Notes: generated from the letters alone by a model not told the origin. Numbered from the stretch's first letter, positions 1-9,345 are shown. The stretch: DNA of 64,000 nt from Pontibacter flavimaris (GCF_001907195.1 NZ_LVWA01000004.1:496001-560000); one strand, 5' to 3'. Numbers and translations are program-made.

Positions 1-1
1 T

Positions 2-670
2 ACAGTATAAATCAGACTTTACCTCCGCGATAAACTGTTGGCTCAGCCCGATAGGCACCACGTGCCACTCGCCCACGTATGGTTCGTGCTGGGGCAGCAG
101 AAAAGCCAGCTTGGGCAGCTCAAAACTGATCGTATAACTTGCCCGGATCACAGCCCCTTCGTCAGGTGTCTGGCTGTCGGCGTAGAGGCCGGAGGGGATG
201 TCGATTGCGGTGATGGTGGCGCCGCTGCTGTTCAGTTTCTCGATCACCTGGCCATACAAACCAGTAACCGCCCTGTTCAGCCCGGTGCCGAAAAGGGCGT
301 CGATTACACAAGCATCGCTGTTAAACTCAGGTATGGCGCTCTCCTGTTCCACGTGGATGGGGGAGAGCGCCTGCGGCAGGCGTTTCAGGTTCACGTTAAA
401 GTCATCCGAGGCCTTGGAGATATCGCCTACTAAGTATGGCTGCACCTTATACTTCCGCTCGTGCAGCAGGCGCGCCACAGCAAGCCCATCGCCGCCGTTG
501 TTGCCGGGGCCGCAGAAAATATGCACCTCCGCGCCCGGCTGAAACTTATTCTCAAACCAGCCGGTAAAGGCTTTCGCTGCCCGCTCCATCAGGTCGGTGG
601 AGGAGATGCCTTCTTCACGGATCGTGTAGGCGTCGGCTTCGCGGGTTTGGGCGGCAGTGAGGATTTTCAT
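2..670 (-). CDS. nnr: NAD(P)H-hydrate epimerase (YjeF N-terminal domain), 3' part cut by window edge
   Basis: Reading the minus strand from ATG at 670 gives about 223 codons that stay open to the left edge. The protein begins MKILTAAQTREADAYTIREE and contains GPGNNGGDG near residue 54, followed by DALFGTG and DIPSGL. These are the YjeF N-terminal (NAD(P)HX epimerase) signatures. The family re-epimerises damaged NAD(P)H hydrates so that a dehydratase can repair them. In bacteria the dehydratase (carbohydrate-kinase-like) domain is usually fused downstream, so the missing part lies left of the window. Whether this copy is the bifunctional form cannot be seen. Family call is secure. Confidence 0.9.
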   Translation of the reverse strand, partial: MKILTAAQTREADAYTIREEGISSTDLMERAAKAFTGWFENKFQPGAEVHIFCGPGNNGGDGLAVARLLHERKYKVQPYLVGDISKASDDFNVNLKRLPQALSPIHVEQESAIPEFNSDACVIDALFGTGLNRAVTGLYGQVIEKLNSSGATITAIDIPSGLYADSQTPDEGAVIRASYTISFELPKLAFLLPQHEPYVGEWHVVPIGLSQQFIAEVKSDLYC

Positions 671-866
671 GTGGAACAGCGGTGTTGGGTACGTCTACTT
701 ATACTTTGTGGCGGTGCTTCGGTTGCGGGTGTTGCGGTTGGTTTTACCGGCTCCATACTTTACCGGGCGCATACATCCCCACCTGTAAAAAAGCAGCGGC
801 TGTGGCACAAAAAATATTAAAACGCCGTTTATTAGCTATTGCTCAACTTAAACCAAAGTATAGAAA

Positions 867-1757
867 TTGAAACTGAAGAATAAACTAACCACTTTTCTGT
901 TTGGGCTGGTGATGCTGGCAAACCCTGTGCTGGCGCAGCAGCCAGGTATAAAGAAGGATAGTGCCCATGTGCTGACGGACACCGGCCTTTCTGTCGCTGC
1001 CGATACCTCCCAGGGGGGTGACCTGCAGAACGAGGCCATCATCACGGCGGCCGGCGATACCATTTACCCGGGCCAGAAGCACCCTTTCACGGAGGCGCAG
1101 CTGCGGGAGGGCGAGAACAAACGCTACCTGAAGCGCGCCGTGATCCCGGCGGCCACCCTCATCGGCCTGGGTATTTATACGATACAGGACAACGGCCTCT
1201 TTAGCAGCTTTGATGCCCGCGACGCCCGCAACAAGCACGCCCCGGATTTTGCCACCAAAGTAGACGACTATGTTTTCTTCGTGCCGCTGGCCTACCTTTA
1301 CGGTTTCAACGCCTTCTCCTCGCAGAACCGCCACGAGGTGGGGCGGCAGACAAAGCTGCTGATCGCCTCCGGCGCCCTGACCTCTGCCCTGGTATGGCCC
1401 GCGAAGAAACTGACAGACATCGATCGCCCGAACGGAGATCCCACAGCCTTCCCGTCGGGGCACACGGCCTACGCCTTTACCATCGCCACGGTGGTGGATA
1501 AGGAGTTCCGGCACAAGAGCCCCTGGGTGAGCGTAGGCAGCTATGCCATTGCCACCGGTACGGGCGTGCTGCGCGTCATGAATAACGAGCACTGGATGGC
1601 GGATGTGCTGGCCGGGGCCGGCGTCGGGATTCTGTCGGTGAACACGGTATACTGGCTGCACGACAAATTTGCCAAAGACAAAGGCCTGAACACGATGGTG
1701 GTGCCCACCGTATTGCCCAATGGAAGCCCGGGTGTGGGGCTGCATGTAACCTTTTAA
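867..1757 (+). CDS. PAP2-family phosphatase, exported
   Basis: This 296-residue protein begins at a TTG codon; that start places a signal peptide (residues 1-24, ending VLAQQ) exactly at the N-terminus. All three PAP2 signatures are present: K180-x6-RP (KKLTDIDRP), PSGHT at 196-200, and R236-x5-H242-x3-D246. The family removes phosphate from lipid phosphates such as phosphatidate, undecaprenyl diphosphate or lipid A; the substrate here cannot be told. It differs from typical six-helix membrane PAP2 proteins in being largely soluble after the signal peptide. The gene stands alone and ends at a hairpin terminator about 20 bases downstream. Confidence 0.9.
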   Translation: MKLKNKLTTFLFGLVMLANPVLAQQPGIKKDSAHVLTDTGLSVAADTSQGGDLQNEAIITAAGDTIYPGQKHPFTEAQLREGENKRYLKRAVIPAATLIGLGIYTIQDNGLFSSFDARDARNKHAPDFATKVDDYVFFVPLAYLYGFNAFSSQNRHEVGRQTKLLIASGALTSALVWPAKKLTDIDRPNGDPTAFPSGHTAYAFTIATVVDKEFRHKSPWVSVGSYAIATGTGVLRVMNNEHWMADVLAGAGVGILSVNTVYWLHDKFAKDKGLNTMVVPTVLPNGSPGVGLHVTF

Positions 1758-1777
1758 GCCATACTTTACGAAGAGAG

Positions 1778-1804
1778 AAAGGCGCTGCAGGAGTAGCGCC
1801 TTTT
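1778..1804 (+). terminator. Rho-independent terminator after the PAP2 gene
   Basis: AAAGGCGCT and AGCGCCTTTT form a 9-bp stem with an 8-base loop, followed by a T-rich stretch. Confidence 0.8.
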
Positions 1805-1821
1805 CTTTTTATCTTTACCCG

Positions 1822-4242
1822 ATGCCATACGTCCGCTGTCTTATACTTTTATACTTGTGTCTGCTCTCCGGCAATGCCTTGGCGCAGGTGCGGCAGGTGC
1901 AGGGCGTGGTGCGCGATGCGGCCACCGGCGAGCGCCTGCCTTTTGTCAGTATCGTGGCCAACGAGGGCGAGACGGGCACCACCACCAACCTGGAGGGCGA
2001 GTACAGCCTGCGCCACCGGCAACCGATCCGCAGCCTGCGCTTCAGTTACGTGGGGTACCTGCCCAGTATCATCTACCCGGACTCCGTGGAAAGTATAAAC
2101 GTGCAGCTGCAGCCCACGGCGGCGCGGTTGCAGGAAGTGGTGGTGCTGGGTACCGGCGAGAACCCGGCGCACCGCATCATCCGGCTGGCCACGCAACACC
2201 GCGCGCGGCACCGCCTGCAAAATCTCAGCAGTTATACTTACCGCACCTACAACAAATTCATACTTACCGCCACTGATGTGGGGGAGCAGGAGCTGCGCGA
2301 TACCCTGCAACTGACTAAACGTGACTCGGCTTACCTGAAAATGCGCAACCTGCTGGGCCAGCAGCACCTCTTCCTGCTGGAGAGCATCACCGACTACGCC
2401 TTTCTGCAGCCCGACCTCACCAGGGAAACCATCCTGGCCACGCGCGTGTCGGGGTTGCAGCAGCCGAGCTTTGGCCTGGTGGCCGCCGAGGCCCGTGAGT
2501 TCTCCGTTTATGACGACCTGCCGGTGTTCTTTGGCAAGCGCTACCTGAGCCCCTTAAGCCCGGGCAGCACCCGCAAGTATAACTTTGTGCTGCAGGAGAC
2601 AGTGGTGCAGGGGCAGGACAGTATTTTCATCATCTCTTTTGAGCCCGAGCAGGGTAAGAACTTTGAAGGGCTGAAAGGATTGCTTTACATCAACAGCAAC
2701 GGCTGGGCCGTGCAGAACGTGCTGGCCGGCTCGGCGGGAGATGACGATAAACGCAACATACAGTTGCAGCAGCGCTTCGAGCGGGTGGGGCCGCAGCAAC
2801 AGTGGTTCCCCACAGAACTGGACGTGGAGCTGACCATCCCGCAGCTTAGCCTGAACGGGCACCAGCCTTACGCGCACATGCGCACCTATATCACCAACAT
2901 TAACCTGAACCCAAACCTGCGCCGCTCTGAGTTTGGCGTGGTGGCCCTGAAACAGCAGCCGGATGCCTACCGCCAACCCGACAGCTTTTTCCAGGCCTAC
3001 CGCCCCGACTCGCTCACGCAGCTGGAGCAGCGCACCTACGAGCGCCTCGACAGCGTGGGCCGCGAGCGCAAGCTGGACCGCACCATCCGCACGATGGAAT
3101 ACCTCATGGCCCGGCAGATTCCCATTGGCGTCATCAGCCTGGACCTGCGGCGCCTGTTGCGGGTAAGTGCTTTTGAGGGGATGCGCCTGGGGATGGGGGC
3201 CTACACCAACGACCGGCTGTCGGAGCGGTTTAAGGTGGGCGGCTACTGGGGCTATGCCTTCAAGGACCGCAGGGCAAAGTATGGCGCCGATGCCTCGGTT
3301 ATACTTTACCAGCCGCTGGAGTTGCAGCTAAAAGCCGCATACTTTAAGGATGTGCTGGAGACTGGCGGGCGGCGGCTCGCTTTTGAAGAAGGCTACGGCC
3401 TGCTGGGTAACCTGCGGCGCGCGCTCCTCACCGACATGGATTATACCACCCACCAAAGTATAAACCTGCAGGGCCGCGTGCTGCGTTACCTGCAGGCCAG
3501 CGCGCAGTTGCGGCAGGAGGAGCGGCGGCCAACGCTGCTGCAGCCGGAGGGGCAACCTGTGCCCAGCTTTAACCTCACGGAGGCGGTGGTGGGGCTGCGC
3601 TATGCCCCGGGCGAGAAGTACATGGAGCAGTTTAACCGCCTGGTGCCCATGGCAGGGGAGAGCAAGCCGGTGCTGTGGCTACAGTACACCCGTAGCCTGG
3701 ACGGTTTTCTGGACGGAGACTACGGCTATCACAAGTATGACCTGCGGCTGAGGACCCTGTTGCGCCACCGTACTTTCGGCGAGAGCAGTTTTATACTTTC
3801 GGGCGGATTGGTAGAGGGCAATGCCCCGCTGGTAACGCGCTACAACGGCTACGGCAGCAATAACCGCGACTATAAGCTCTACACCAGCGAGGGCTTCGAG
3901 ACGATGTACCCTTACGAGTTCTTCACCGACCGGTACGCCGCCCTTTTCTTCTCCCAGAATTTTGGAAAACGCCTGCTCAACACCCGCTTCTTCGCCCCGG
4001 ACCTGGTGGCCGTCACCAACATCGGCATCGGAAGTATGGAGGAGCCGCTGCAGGAGCTGACGGAAGTGGCCTTCAGAAGTATGCGCAAGGGCTATTTTGA
4101 GTCGGGGCTCTTGCTAAACAGTATCATCAGTTCCCCGTTCAGCGGGGTGGGCGTGGGCGCCTTTTACCGGTACGGCCCCTACGCCCTGGAAAACTCCCGC
4201 GACAATCTCCGTATAAAGCTCACCGTGAGCCTGCTGTTTTAG
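1822..4242 (+). CDS. Outer-membrane protein: carboxypeptidase-regulatory-like domain plus DUF5686
   Basis: This 806-residue exported protein has a signal peptide (residues 1-22, ending GNALAQ). A CarboxypepD_reg-like beta domain follows, with VQGVVRDAATGERLPFVSI near 25-45 and a turn TTTNLEGEYSLR. The remaining roughly 680 residues match the layout of DUF5686 proteins of Bacteroidota: alternating aromatic and polar strands and a hydrophobic final strand ending LTVSLLF, as expected of an outer-membrane beta barrel. Function is not established for the family; an envelope or transport role is inference. It is monocistronic, starting 17 bases after the preceding terminator. The coding sequence carries many copies of the AAGTATA word. 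Confidence 0.85.
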   Translation: MPYVRCLILLYLCLLSGNALAQVRQVQGVVRDAATGERLPFVSIVANEGETGTTTNLEGEYSLRHRQPIRSLRFSYVGYLPSIIYPDSVESINVQLQPTAARLQEVVVLGTGENPAHRIIRLATQHRARHRLQNLSSYTYRTYNKFILTATDVGEQELRDTLQLTKRDSAYLKMRNLLGQQHLFLLESITDYAFLQPDLTRETILATRVSGLQQPSFGLVAAEAREFSVYDDLPVFFGKRYLSPLSPGSTRKYNFVLQETVVQGQDSIFIISFEPEQGKNFEGLKGLLYINSNGWAVQNVLAGSAGDDDKRNIQLQQRFERVGPQQQWFPTELDVELTIPQLSLNGHQPYAHMRTYITNINLNPNLRRSEFGVVALKQQPDAYRQPDSFFQAYRPDSLTQLEQRTYERLDSVGRERKLDRTIRTMEYLMARQIPIGVISLDLRRLLRVSAFEGMRLGMGAYTNDRLSERFKVGGYWGYAFKDRRAKYGADASVILYQPLELQLKAAYFKDVLETGGRRLAFEEGYGLLGNLRRALLTDMDYTTHQSINLQGRVLRYLQASAQLRQEERRPTLLQPEGQPVPSFNLTEAVVGLRYAPGEKYMEQFNRLVPMAGESKPVLWLQYTRSLDGFLDGDYGYHKYDLRLRTLLRHRTFGESSFILSGGLVEGNAPLVTRYNGYGSNNRDYKLYTSEGFETMYPYEFFTDRYAALFFSQNFGKRLLNTRFFAPDLVAVTNIGIGSMEEPLQELTEVAFRSMRKGYFESGLLLNSIISSPFSGVGVGAFYRYGPYALENSRDNLRIKLTVSLLF

Positions 4243-4394
4243 GCCATGTGCGAAGTATGGAAGTATAAAGTATAAACTAAAACAGGAATTGAAAATTAAG
4301 CAACGATAAGCTATTAATGGTGTAACTATGTTGGTAAAGTAGATGGGTAATAACCGAAATCATAAAGTATAACGCGTGCTAAGGTATAAATCCA

Positions 4395-4402
4395 TAACTT
4401 TG
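4395..4402 (+). promoter_or_regulatory. Possible -7 promoter element of the aminotransferase gene
   Basis: TAACTTTG fits the Bacteroidota TAnnTTTG box and lies 32 bases before the start codon. No clear TTTG is seen about 20 bases upstream, so this is only a half-site. Confidence 0.4.
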
Positions 4403-4434
4403 CAGCTCCTTCTTTCCACTCAGAATATAACAGC

Positions 4435-5691
4435 ATGACAGTTTCTAAAATGGCGCAAAACCTGATCGGCTCCGAGATTATTCGGGTAGCCGGCGAGGTG
4501 AACGCAATGATAGCCAAAGGTGAGCCCATCTGTAACCTCACCATCGGCGACTTTAACCCGAGCATCTACCCGATTCCGGAGGAACTGCGGCAAGGCATCA
4601 CCAAAGCCTATGAGCAGGGGCACACCAACTACCCGCCTGCCAACGGCGTGGCAGTGCTGCGCAAGGCGGTAGTCAATTTCACGCAGGAGCGCCTGGGGCT
4701 TACGTACCCGGAGAGTGATATCCTGGTGGCCGGAGGCTCCCGCCCGCTCATCTACGCCACGTACCTGGCCCTGGTAGACCCGGGCGATAAGGTGGTATAC
4801 CCTACTCCCTCCTGGAACAACAACCACTACTGCCATTTGTCTGGCGCCACGCCGGTGGAGGTGAAGACGCGGCCGGAGAACAACTTTATGCCGACTGCCG
4901 CCGACGTGAAGCCGCACCTGAAAGGCGCTACCATGCTGGCCCTGTGCTCGCCACTGAACCCAACCGGTACGATGTTCTCCAAGAAAGACCTGGAGGAGAT
5001 ATGTGACCTGGTGCTGGAGGAGAACCGCAGCCGCAGTGAAGGCGAAAAGCCGCTGTACCTGCTCTACGACCAGATTTACTGGATGCTGACCTTTGGCAAC
5101 GCTGAGCACTACGACCCGGTGAGCCTGCGCCCCGACATGCGCGATTATACCATCTACATCGACGGTACCTCCAAGTGCTTTGCCGCCACCGGCGTGCGCG
5201 TAGGCTATGCGTTTGGCCCGGCGGTCGTGATGGACAAAATGAAGTCCATACTTGGTCACGTAGGCGCCTGGGCGCCTAAGGCAGAGCAAATGGCCATGGC
5301 TGAGTTTTTACAAAATCCGAAGGCGGTGGATGGGTTTATGAACGAGTTTAAGCCGAAGGTACAGGAGAGCCTGAACACCTTATACAACGGCTTCCAGGAG
5401 CTGAAAGCGGAGGGTTTTGCCGTGGATGCCATTGAGCCGATGGGGGCGATTTACCTTTCGGCCAAGATCGACCTGGCGGGTAAGACCACGCCGGATGGGA
5501 AGGTGCTGGAGACAAGCCAGGACATCACGTTTTATGTGCTGCACGAGGCCAAACTGGCTGTGGTGCCGTTCTCGGCCTTCGGCTCAGGCAAAGACCTGAA
5601 CTGGTTCAGGCTCTCGGTAGGAGGCGCCTCGCTGGAGGATATCAAAGCCTCGGTGGGCAGGTTGCGCGAGGCCCTGCAGCAGTTGAAATAA
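4435..5691 (+). CDS. Pyridoxal-phosphate-dependent class I/II aminotransferase
   Basis: The protein is 418 residues long with fold-type I features: NLTIGDFNP near residue 35, NYPPANGV near 64, NPTGTMFS near 180, and YDQIYW near 220. The Schiff-base lysine is Lys247 in DGTSKCFAATGVRVGY. The family transfers amino groups between amino acids and 2-oxo acids. An aspartate or aromatic-type donor is plausible but the substrate cannot be read from sequence. The gene has its own candidate promoter and a strong terminator, so it is monocistronic. The convergent neighbour is an Lrp/AsnC regulator. Confidence 0.88.
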   Translation: MTVSKMAQNLIGSEIIRVAGEVNAMIAKGEPICNLTIGDFNPSIYPIPEELRQGITKAYEQGHTNYPPANGVAVLRKAVVNFTQERLGLTYPESDILVAGGSRPLIYATYLALVDPGDKVVYPTPSWNNNHYCHLSGATPVEVKTRPENNFMPTAADVKPHLKGATMLALCSPLNPTGTMFSKKDLEEICDLVLEENRSRSEGEKPLYLLYDQIYWMLTFGNAEHYDPVSLRPDMRDYTIYIDGTSKCFAATGVRVGYAFGPAVVMDKMKSILGHVGAWAPKAEQMAMAEFLQNPKAVDGFMNEFKPKVQESLNTLYNGFQELKAEGFAVDAIEPMGAIYLSAKIDLAGKTTPDGKVLETSQDITFYVLHEAKLAVVPFSAFGSGKDLNWFRLSVGGASLEDIKASVGRLREALQQLK

Positions 5692-5718
5692 GCAGGATTA
5701 ACCGAATTTATACTTTGT

Positions 5719-5750
5719 AGAGACGCTCTAACCGGCGTCTCTATTTTTTT
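5719..5750. terminator. Terminator between the convergent aminotransferase and asnC-like genes
   Basis: AGAGACGC and GCGTCTCT form a perfect 8-bp stem followed by ATTTTTTT on the plus strand. It primarily serves the aminotransferase. Confidence 0.85.
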
Positions 5751-5755
5751 ACCCG

Positions 5756-6214
5756 CTACTCGATCTTGATCTGCCGGTTTATACTTTCCTCCAGCGAGAT
5801 CAGGGTTTCGGTGCGCTGCACGCCTTCTATAGACTGCAGTTTCTCGTTCAGCACCTCGCGCAGGTGCTTGGTGTCGCGGCACACGATCTTGGCAAACATG
5901 CTGTAGGCGCCGGTGGTATAGTGTAGCTCCACGATCTCAGGGATGTCGCGCATCTTCTCCACCGTCTCCTTATACTCCGACCCTTTCTCCAGGAACACCC
6001 CGATAAACGCGCAGATATCAAAGCCCACCGCTGAGGGGTTCACCAGCAATTGGGCCCCCTTCACCACCCCCATCTCCGTCAGTTTCTTCATCCGCACGTG
6101 TATCGTGCCGCCCGAAACGTTCAGTTCTTTGGCAATATCGGTGTAGGCGCGGGTCACGTCCTGCATCAGCAGGCGCAAAATCTGCTTATCCAGGTTATCA
6201 ATTTCGTAATTCAT
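5756..6214 (-). CDS. Lrp/AsnC-family transcriptional regulator
   Basis: The 152-residue protein has an N-terminal AsnC helix-turn-helix (LDKQILRLLMQDVTRAYTDI..., recognition helix around VSGGTIHVRMKKL, residues 33-47). A C-terminal RAM ligand-binding domain follows (residues 70-145, with TTGAYSMFAKIVCRD). Proteins of this family bind amino acids and act on neighbouring amino-acid genes. It is transcribed divergently from the asparagine synthetase gene with 164 bases between the starts, the same arrangement as E. coli asnC-asnA. Control by asparagine is therefore a reasonable inference. The start ATG gives the expected family length. Confidence 0.92.
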   Translation of the reverse strand: MNYEIDNLDKQILRLLMQDVTRAYTDIAKELNVSGGTIHVRMKKLTEMGVVKGAQLLVNPSAVGFDICAFIGVFLEKGSEYKETVEKMRDIPEIVELHYTTGAYSMFAKIVCRDTKHLREVLNEKLQSIEGVQRTETLISLEESINRQIKIE

Positions 6215-6243
6215 AGGCTCCTGTACGTGCTGCTGTTAACATA

Positions 6244-6341
6244 ATCACAAAGATAAGACTATATCTTTGAAAATATATCAACCTAAGAAAATATTTTTTG
6301 ACAAATTCGCATATTAGAGTAACTGTAATTATCTTTGTGAT
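6244..6341. promoter_or_regulatory. Divergent promoter/operator region between asnC-like and asparagine synthetase genes
   Basis: TTATCTTTGTGAT occurs on the plus strand at 6329-6341 and, exactly, on the minus strand at 6256-6244. Each copy contains TATCTTTG, which fits the TAnnTTTG -7 box of the gene it points at. A third TATCTTTG lies at 6262-6269 and forms an 8-bp inverted repeat with the 6248-6255 copy (6-base spacer). The two start codons lie about 40 bases beyond the boxes. Good -33 TTTG elements at standard spacing are not obvious. Confidence 0.6.
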
Positions 6342-6378
6342 GTAAAAGGCTATAATTCTTTAACAAAATTGCAAAGAA

Positions 6379-7335
6379 ATGACAGAAGAAGTAACACTTA
6401 CGCAATCTACGGTGCTCGATGACACCGTAAGCCACCTGAGCCGGGCATCGCTGCCCAAGATCCTGAAAGTGCAGCAGGGCATTGTGCGCGCCGCCCATGA
6501 TTTCATGTTCCGCAAGGGCCTGACGCAGCTCATGCCGCTCATGCTCTCCCCGATCACCGACCCGCTGGGCAACAGCGTGGTAGATGCCTCCATTGGCTAT
6601 GCCGACCAGCGCTGGAGCCTCACCAAGTCCATGATCTTTCACAAGCAGCTGGCCCTGATGAACCCCGAGCTCAACAGCCTCTACATAGTGTCGCCGAACG
6701 TGCGCCTGGAGTTCTCTGACCGCGCCGCCACCGGCCGTCACCTGTTCGAGTTTACGCAGATCGACTTCGAATTTAAGGGCAAGGACCGCTTTTTTGTGAT
6801 GGAGTTTATGGAGGAGCTGGTGAACTTCGTGTTCCGCCGCCTGAACGAGGAGCTGCCTGAGCTTATACTTGAGCTGCGTGGCGAGCTGCTGCCGCAGTAT
6901 GAGAAGTGGGAAGTATGCCGTACCGAAAAGCTGGAGGCCGCCCTGGGCCCTGACTACGAACAGATCAAGTCGGAGGAGGCTACGGAGCCGTTCTGGCTGC
7001 TGAACCACAAGCGCGAGTTCTACGACAAGGAGGATCCGAAGAAGCCGGGCACCTACCTGAACTACGACATGATCTGGCCCGAGGGCTTTGGCGAAGGACT
7101 GTCCGGGGCGGAGCGTGAGCACGAGTATCGCCAGATCAAGAAGCGCATGGCAGAGGTTGGCACCAACCAGCAGGCGTTTGCACATTACCTGGAGGTGGCC
7201 AAAGAAGGCGGCATCCCAAAAACAGCCGGCGGAGGCTTCGGCGTGGAGCGCATGACCCGCTTTATCTGCCGCCTAAAGGACGTGAACGAGGTAACCGTGT
7301 TCTCGCGCAAGCCTTTTGCCGAGGCCATTTTCTAA
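6379..7335 (+). CDS. Asparagine synthetase A of the AsnRS-like (archaeal AS-AR) type
   Basis: The 318-residue protein consists only of a class II aminoacyl-tRNA-synthetase catalytic core. Motif 2 is FEFTQIDFEF near residue 119 and motif 3 is GGGFGVERMTRF at about 284-295. The N-terminal anticodon-binding OB fold of AsnRS/AspRS is absent. Such stand-alone cores are known in archaea (AS-AR) and Bacteroidota as ATP-dependent asparagine synthetases making Asn from Asp and ammonia. An AsnRS fragment is the alternative, but the complete core and the divergent AsnC-like regulator favour the synthetase. It is followed by its own terminator. Confidence 0.85.
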   Translation: MTEEVTLTQSTVLDDTVSHLSRASLPKILKVQQGIVRAAHDFMFRKGLTQLMPLMLSPITDPLGNSVVDASIGYADQRWSLTKSMIFHKQLALMNPELNSLYIVSPNVRLEFSDRAATGRHLFEFTQIDFEFKGKDRFFVMEFMEELVNFVFRRLNEELPELILELRGELLPQYEKWEVCRTEKLEAALGPDYEQIKSEEATEPFWLLNHKREFYDKEDPKKPGTYLNYDMIWPEGFGEGLSGAEREHEYRQIKKRMAEVGTNQQAFAHYLEVAKEGGIPKTAGGGFGVERMTRFICRLKDVNEVTVFSRKPFAEAIF

Positions 7336-7438
7336 CACGCGCTAATGTATGCTTAAATGAATAGGATATGGATGACAATAGCGATAATGCAGATGATCCT
7401 GCGAATTGTAAGGTAACCGAATGGTTTAAGACGATGTG

Positions 7439-7469
7439 AAGGCCTGCTGCTGAGATGCTGCAGGCCTTT
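7439..7469 (+). terminator. Terminator downstream of the asparagine synthetase gene
   Basis: GGCCTGC and GCAGGCC form the stem, followed by TTTCTGCTTT. The rest of the 320-base gap between 7336 and 7656 shows only scattered ATACTTT words and no gene. Confidence 0.6.
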
Positions 7470-7656
7470 CTGCTTTGGTGGGGAGGTGATTAGAGGGCAC
7501 CGATTCATACTTTCCCAACCGCAGCCATACTTTGGCTTATGCAGCTCCTGCACCGCCAGGCCCTAAGGCCTGCCCAAAGTGTGAGGCAACGAAAACCGGA
7601 AGCAAAAAAGGCAGAAGCCGTAGCCCCTGCCTTTCATACTTGCAATGGTGTATACG

Positions 7657-8898
7657 TTAGAAATTCAGGATCACCTCCTCAATGATGTCGCAGCACTCCT
7701 GCAACTGCTCCTCGGTCATCACCAGCGGTGGCGCAAAGCGGATGATGTCGCCGTGGGTTGGCTTGGCCAGCAGGCCTTTTTCCTTCAGCTCCACGCACAC
7801 ATCCCAGGCGGTGCGGCCATCCGGTGTCGGGGTGATGATGATGGCGTTGAGCAGCCCCCTGCCACGCACCAGCGTCACCAGCTCCGGGCGCTTGTCTATC
7901 AGGCGCTGCATGCGCTCCCGGAACAGCTCACCCAGTCTGTTGGCGTTCTCCGTCAGGTTCTCGTCCTTGATCACCTCTAAGGCGGCTATGGCTACCACGG
8001 CGGCCAGCGGGTTGCCGCCGAAGGTAGAGCCGTGCTCGCCCGGCTGAATGCAGAGCATGATCTCATCGTTGGCCAGCACGCAGGAAACGGGCAGCACGCC
8101 GCCCGAGAGCGCCTTGCCAAGTATAAGTATGTCGGCCTTCACATCGTCGTAGTAGCTGGCCAGCAGCTTGCCGGTGCGCCCGATGCCGGTCTGTATCTCG
8201 TCCGTCATCAGCAGCACGTCGTACTCCCTGCACAGCGCGTGCGCCTTGGCCAGGTATCCTTCGTCCGGCACCACCACGCCCGCCTCGCCCTGGATCGGCT
8301 CCACCAGGAAACCGCATACGTTCGGGTTCTCCTTCAGGGCACGCTCCAGCGCCTCCACATCGTTGTAAGGAATCACCTTGTAGCCCGGCATGTACGGCCC
8401 GAAGCCCTTGGTGGAGTCGGGGTCGGTGGAGAAGGAGATGATGCCCGTGGTGCGACCATGGAAGTTATGCTCCACCACAATGATCTCGGCGTTGTGTGGC
8501 GCGATGCCCTTTTTGGTATAGCCCCACTTGCGGGCCAGCTTAATGGCCGTTTCCACGGCCTCGGCACCGGAGTTCATGTACAGCGCCTTATCGTAGCCAA
8601 ACAACTCGCAGATATACTGCTCGGCCAGGCCCAGCTTGTCGTTGTAGAAGGCGCGTGACGTGAGCGTGAGCTGCTGCGCCTGCTCTGTCAGGGCGCCCAC
8701 GATCTTGGGGTGGCAGTGGCCCTGGTTCACGGCGCTGTAGGCCGACAGGAAGTCGTAGTACTGTTTGCCTTCCACATCCCATAAGTATACCCCTTCGCCG
8801 CGGCTTAGCACCACGGGCAGCGGGTGGTAGTTGTGGGCGCCATACTTGTGTTCGGTATCGATTGCCTGCTGGCTGGAGGTGATGGTTTGCGTGTTCAT
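7657..8898 (-). CDS. rocD: Ornithine--oxo-acid transaminase
   Basis: The 413-residue class III PLP aminotransferase has the ornithine-transaminase pattern throughout. [12 protein letters not shown] is at 109-120, the cofactor-binding DE is at 233-234 ([15 protein letters not shown]), and the Schiff-base lysine is Lys262 in [14 protein letters not shown]. It converts ornithine and 2-oxoglutarate to glutamate semialdehyde and glutamate, linking arginine breakdown to proline and glutamate. Length matches bacterial RocD. No other arginine gene is adjacent, so it appears to be a single-gene unit with its own promoter at 8979-9008. Confidence 0.93.
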   Translation of the reverse strand: MNTQTITSSQQAIDTEHKYGAHNYHPLPVVLSRGEGVYLWDVEGKQYYDFLSAYSAVNQGHCHPKIVGALTEQAQQLTLTSRAFYNDKLGLAEQYICELFGYDKALYMNSGAEAVETAIKLARKWGYTKKGIAPHNAEIIVVEHNFHGRTTGIISFSTDPDSTKGFGPYMPGYKVIPYNDVEALERALKENPNVCGFLVEPIQGEAGVVVPDEGYLAKAHALCREYDVLLMTDEIQTGIGRTGKLLASYYDDVKADILILGKALSGGVLPVSCVLANDEIMLCIQPGEHGSTFGGNPLAAVVAIAALEVIKDENLTENANRLGELFRERMQRLIDKRPELVTLVRGRGLLNAIIITPTPDGRTAWDVCVELKEKGLLAKPTHGDIIRFAPPLVMTEEQLQECCDIIEEVILNF

Positions 8899-8978
8899 AG
8901 TTTTCTATTATCAGATGTTACCGGAGAACGGCAGCGTGGCCGCTTACCATTATTACCGCATATGTGCTTTATTGTTGT

Positions 8979-9008
8979 CAAAATTACACATTTCCGCCCC
9001 ACTTCAAA
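8979..9008 (-). promoter_or_regulatory. Candidate rocD promoter
   Basis: On the minus strand TTTG (9008-9005) is followed after 18 bases by TAATTTTG (8986-8979), a good TAnnTTTG box. The rocD start is 80 bases further on. Confidence 0.5.
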
Positions 9009-9110
9009 ATCAAAGGCAGGCCTACGGCATCCCACCGGGCCGGCAAAGTATGGGCGGGCTTGGTCCGGAATGTATAAATGCCGACCTTTGCGTAACAGAA
9101 AAGTATAACG

Positions 9111-9278
9111 GTGGCGCAGAAGTTAACAGAGGGCGAGGACTTTTACTTCAACCGGCAGGGGCTGATGGTGCTGACGGCAAACTACCTGCTCAAGCGCGGC
9201 TACTGCTGCAAAAACGCCTGCAAACACTGCCCCTACGGCTTTCACGAAAAGGTGGCGGCAGCGCAGAAGAAAGTATAA
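9111..9278 (+). CDS. DUF5522 small cysteine-rich protein
   Basis: A 55-residue reading frame from GTG at 9111 contains EDFYFNRQGLMVLTANYLLKR followed by GYCCKNACKHCPYGF. Four closely spaced cysteines (CC-x3-C-x2-C) in front of PYG/F are the mark of the DUF5522 family, found widely in Bacteroidota. The cysteines suggest metal or Fe-S binding, but no function is established. No in-frame ATG fits the conserved N-terminus, so GTG is taken as start. TTGG near 9060 and GACCTTTG at 9083 form a weak upstream promoter. The gene stands alone ahead of rpmB. Confidence 0.85.
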   Translation: MAQKLTEGEDFYFNRQGLMVLTANYLLKRGYCCKNACKHCPYGFHEKVAAAQKKV

Positions 9279-9345
9279 AACATGTTACCGGGGCAGGCAA
9301 CGCGAGGCAGATTCTACACGCCGAAAGTAAAATTTTAGCTATGAG

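Noticed and set aside
5756..7335. Reading the 318-residue protein as a truncated asparaginyl-tRNA synthetase
   Set aside because: The catalytic core is complete at both ends and paired with an AsnC-like regulator; loss of only the anticodon-binding domain matches the AS-AR asparagine synthetase group.
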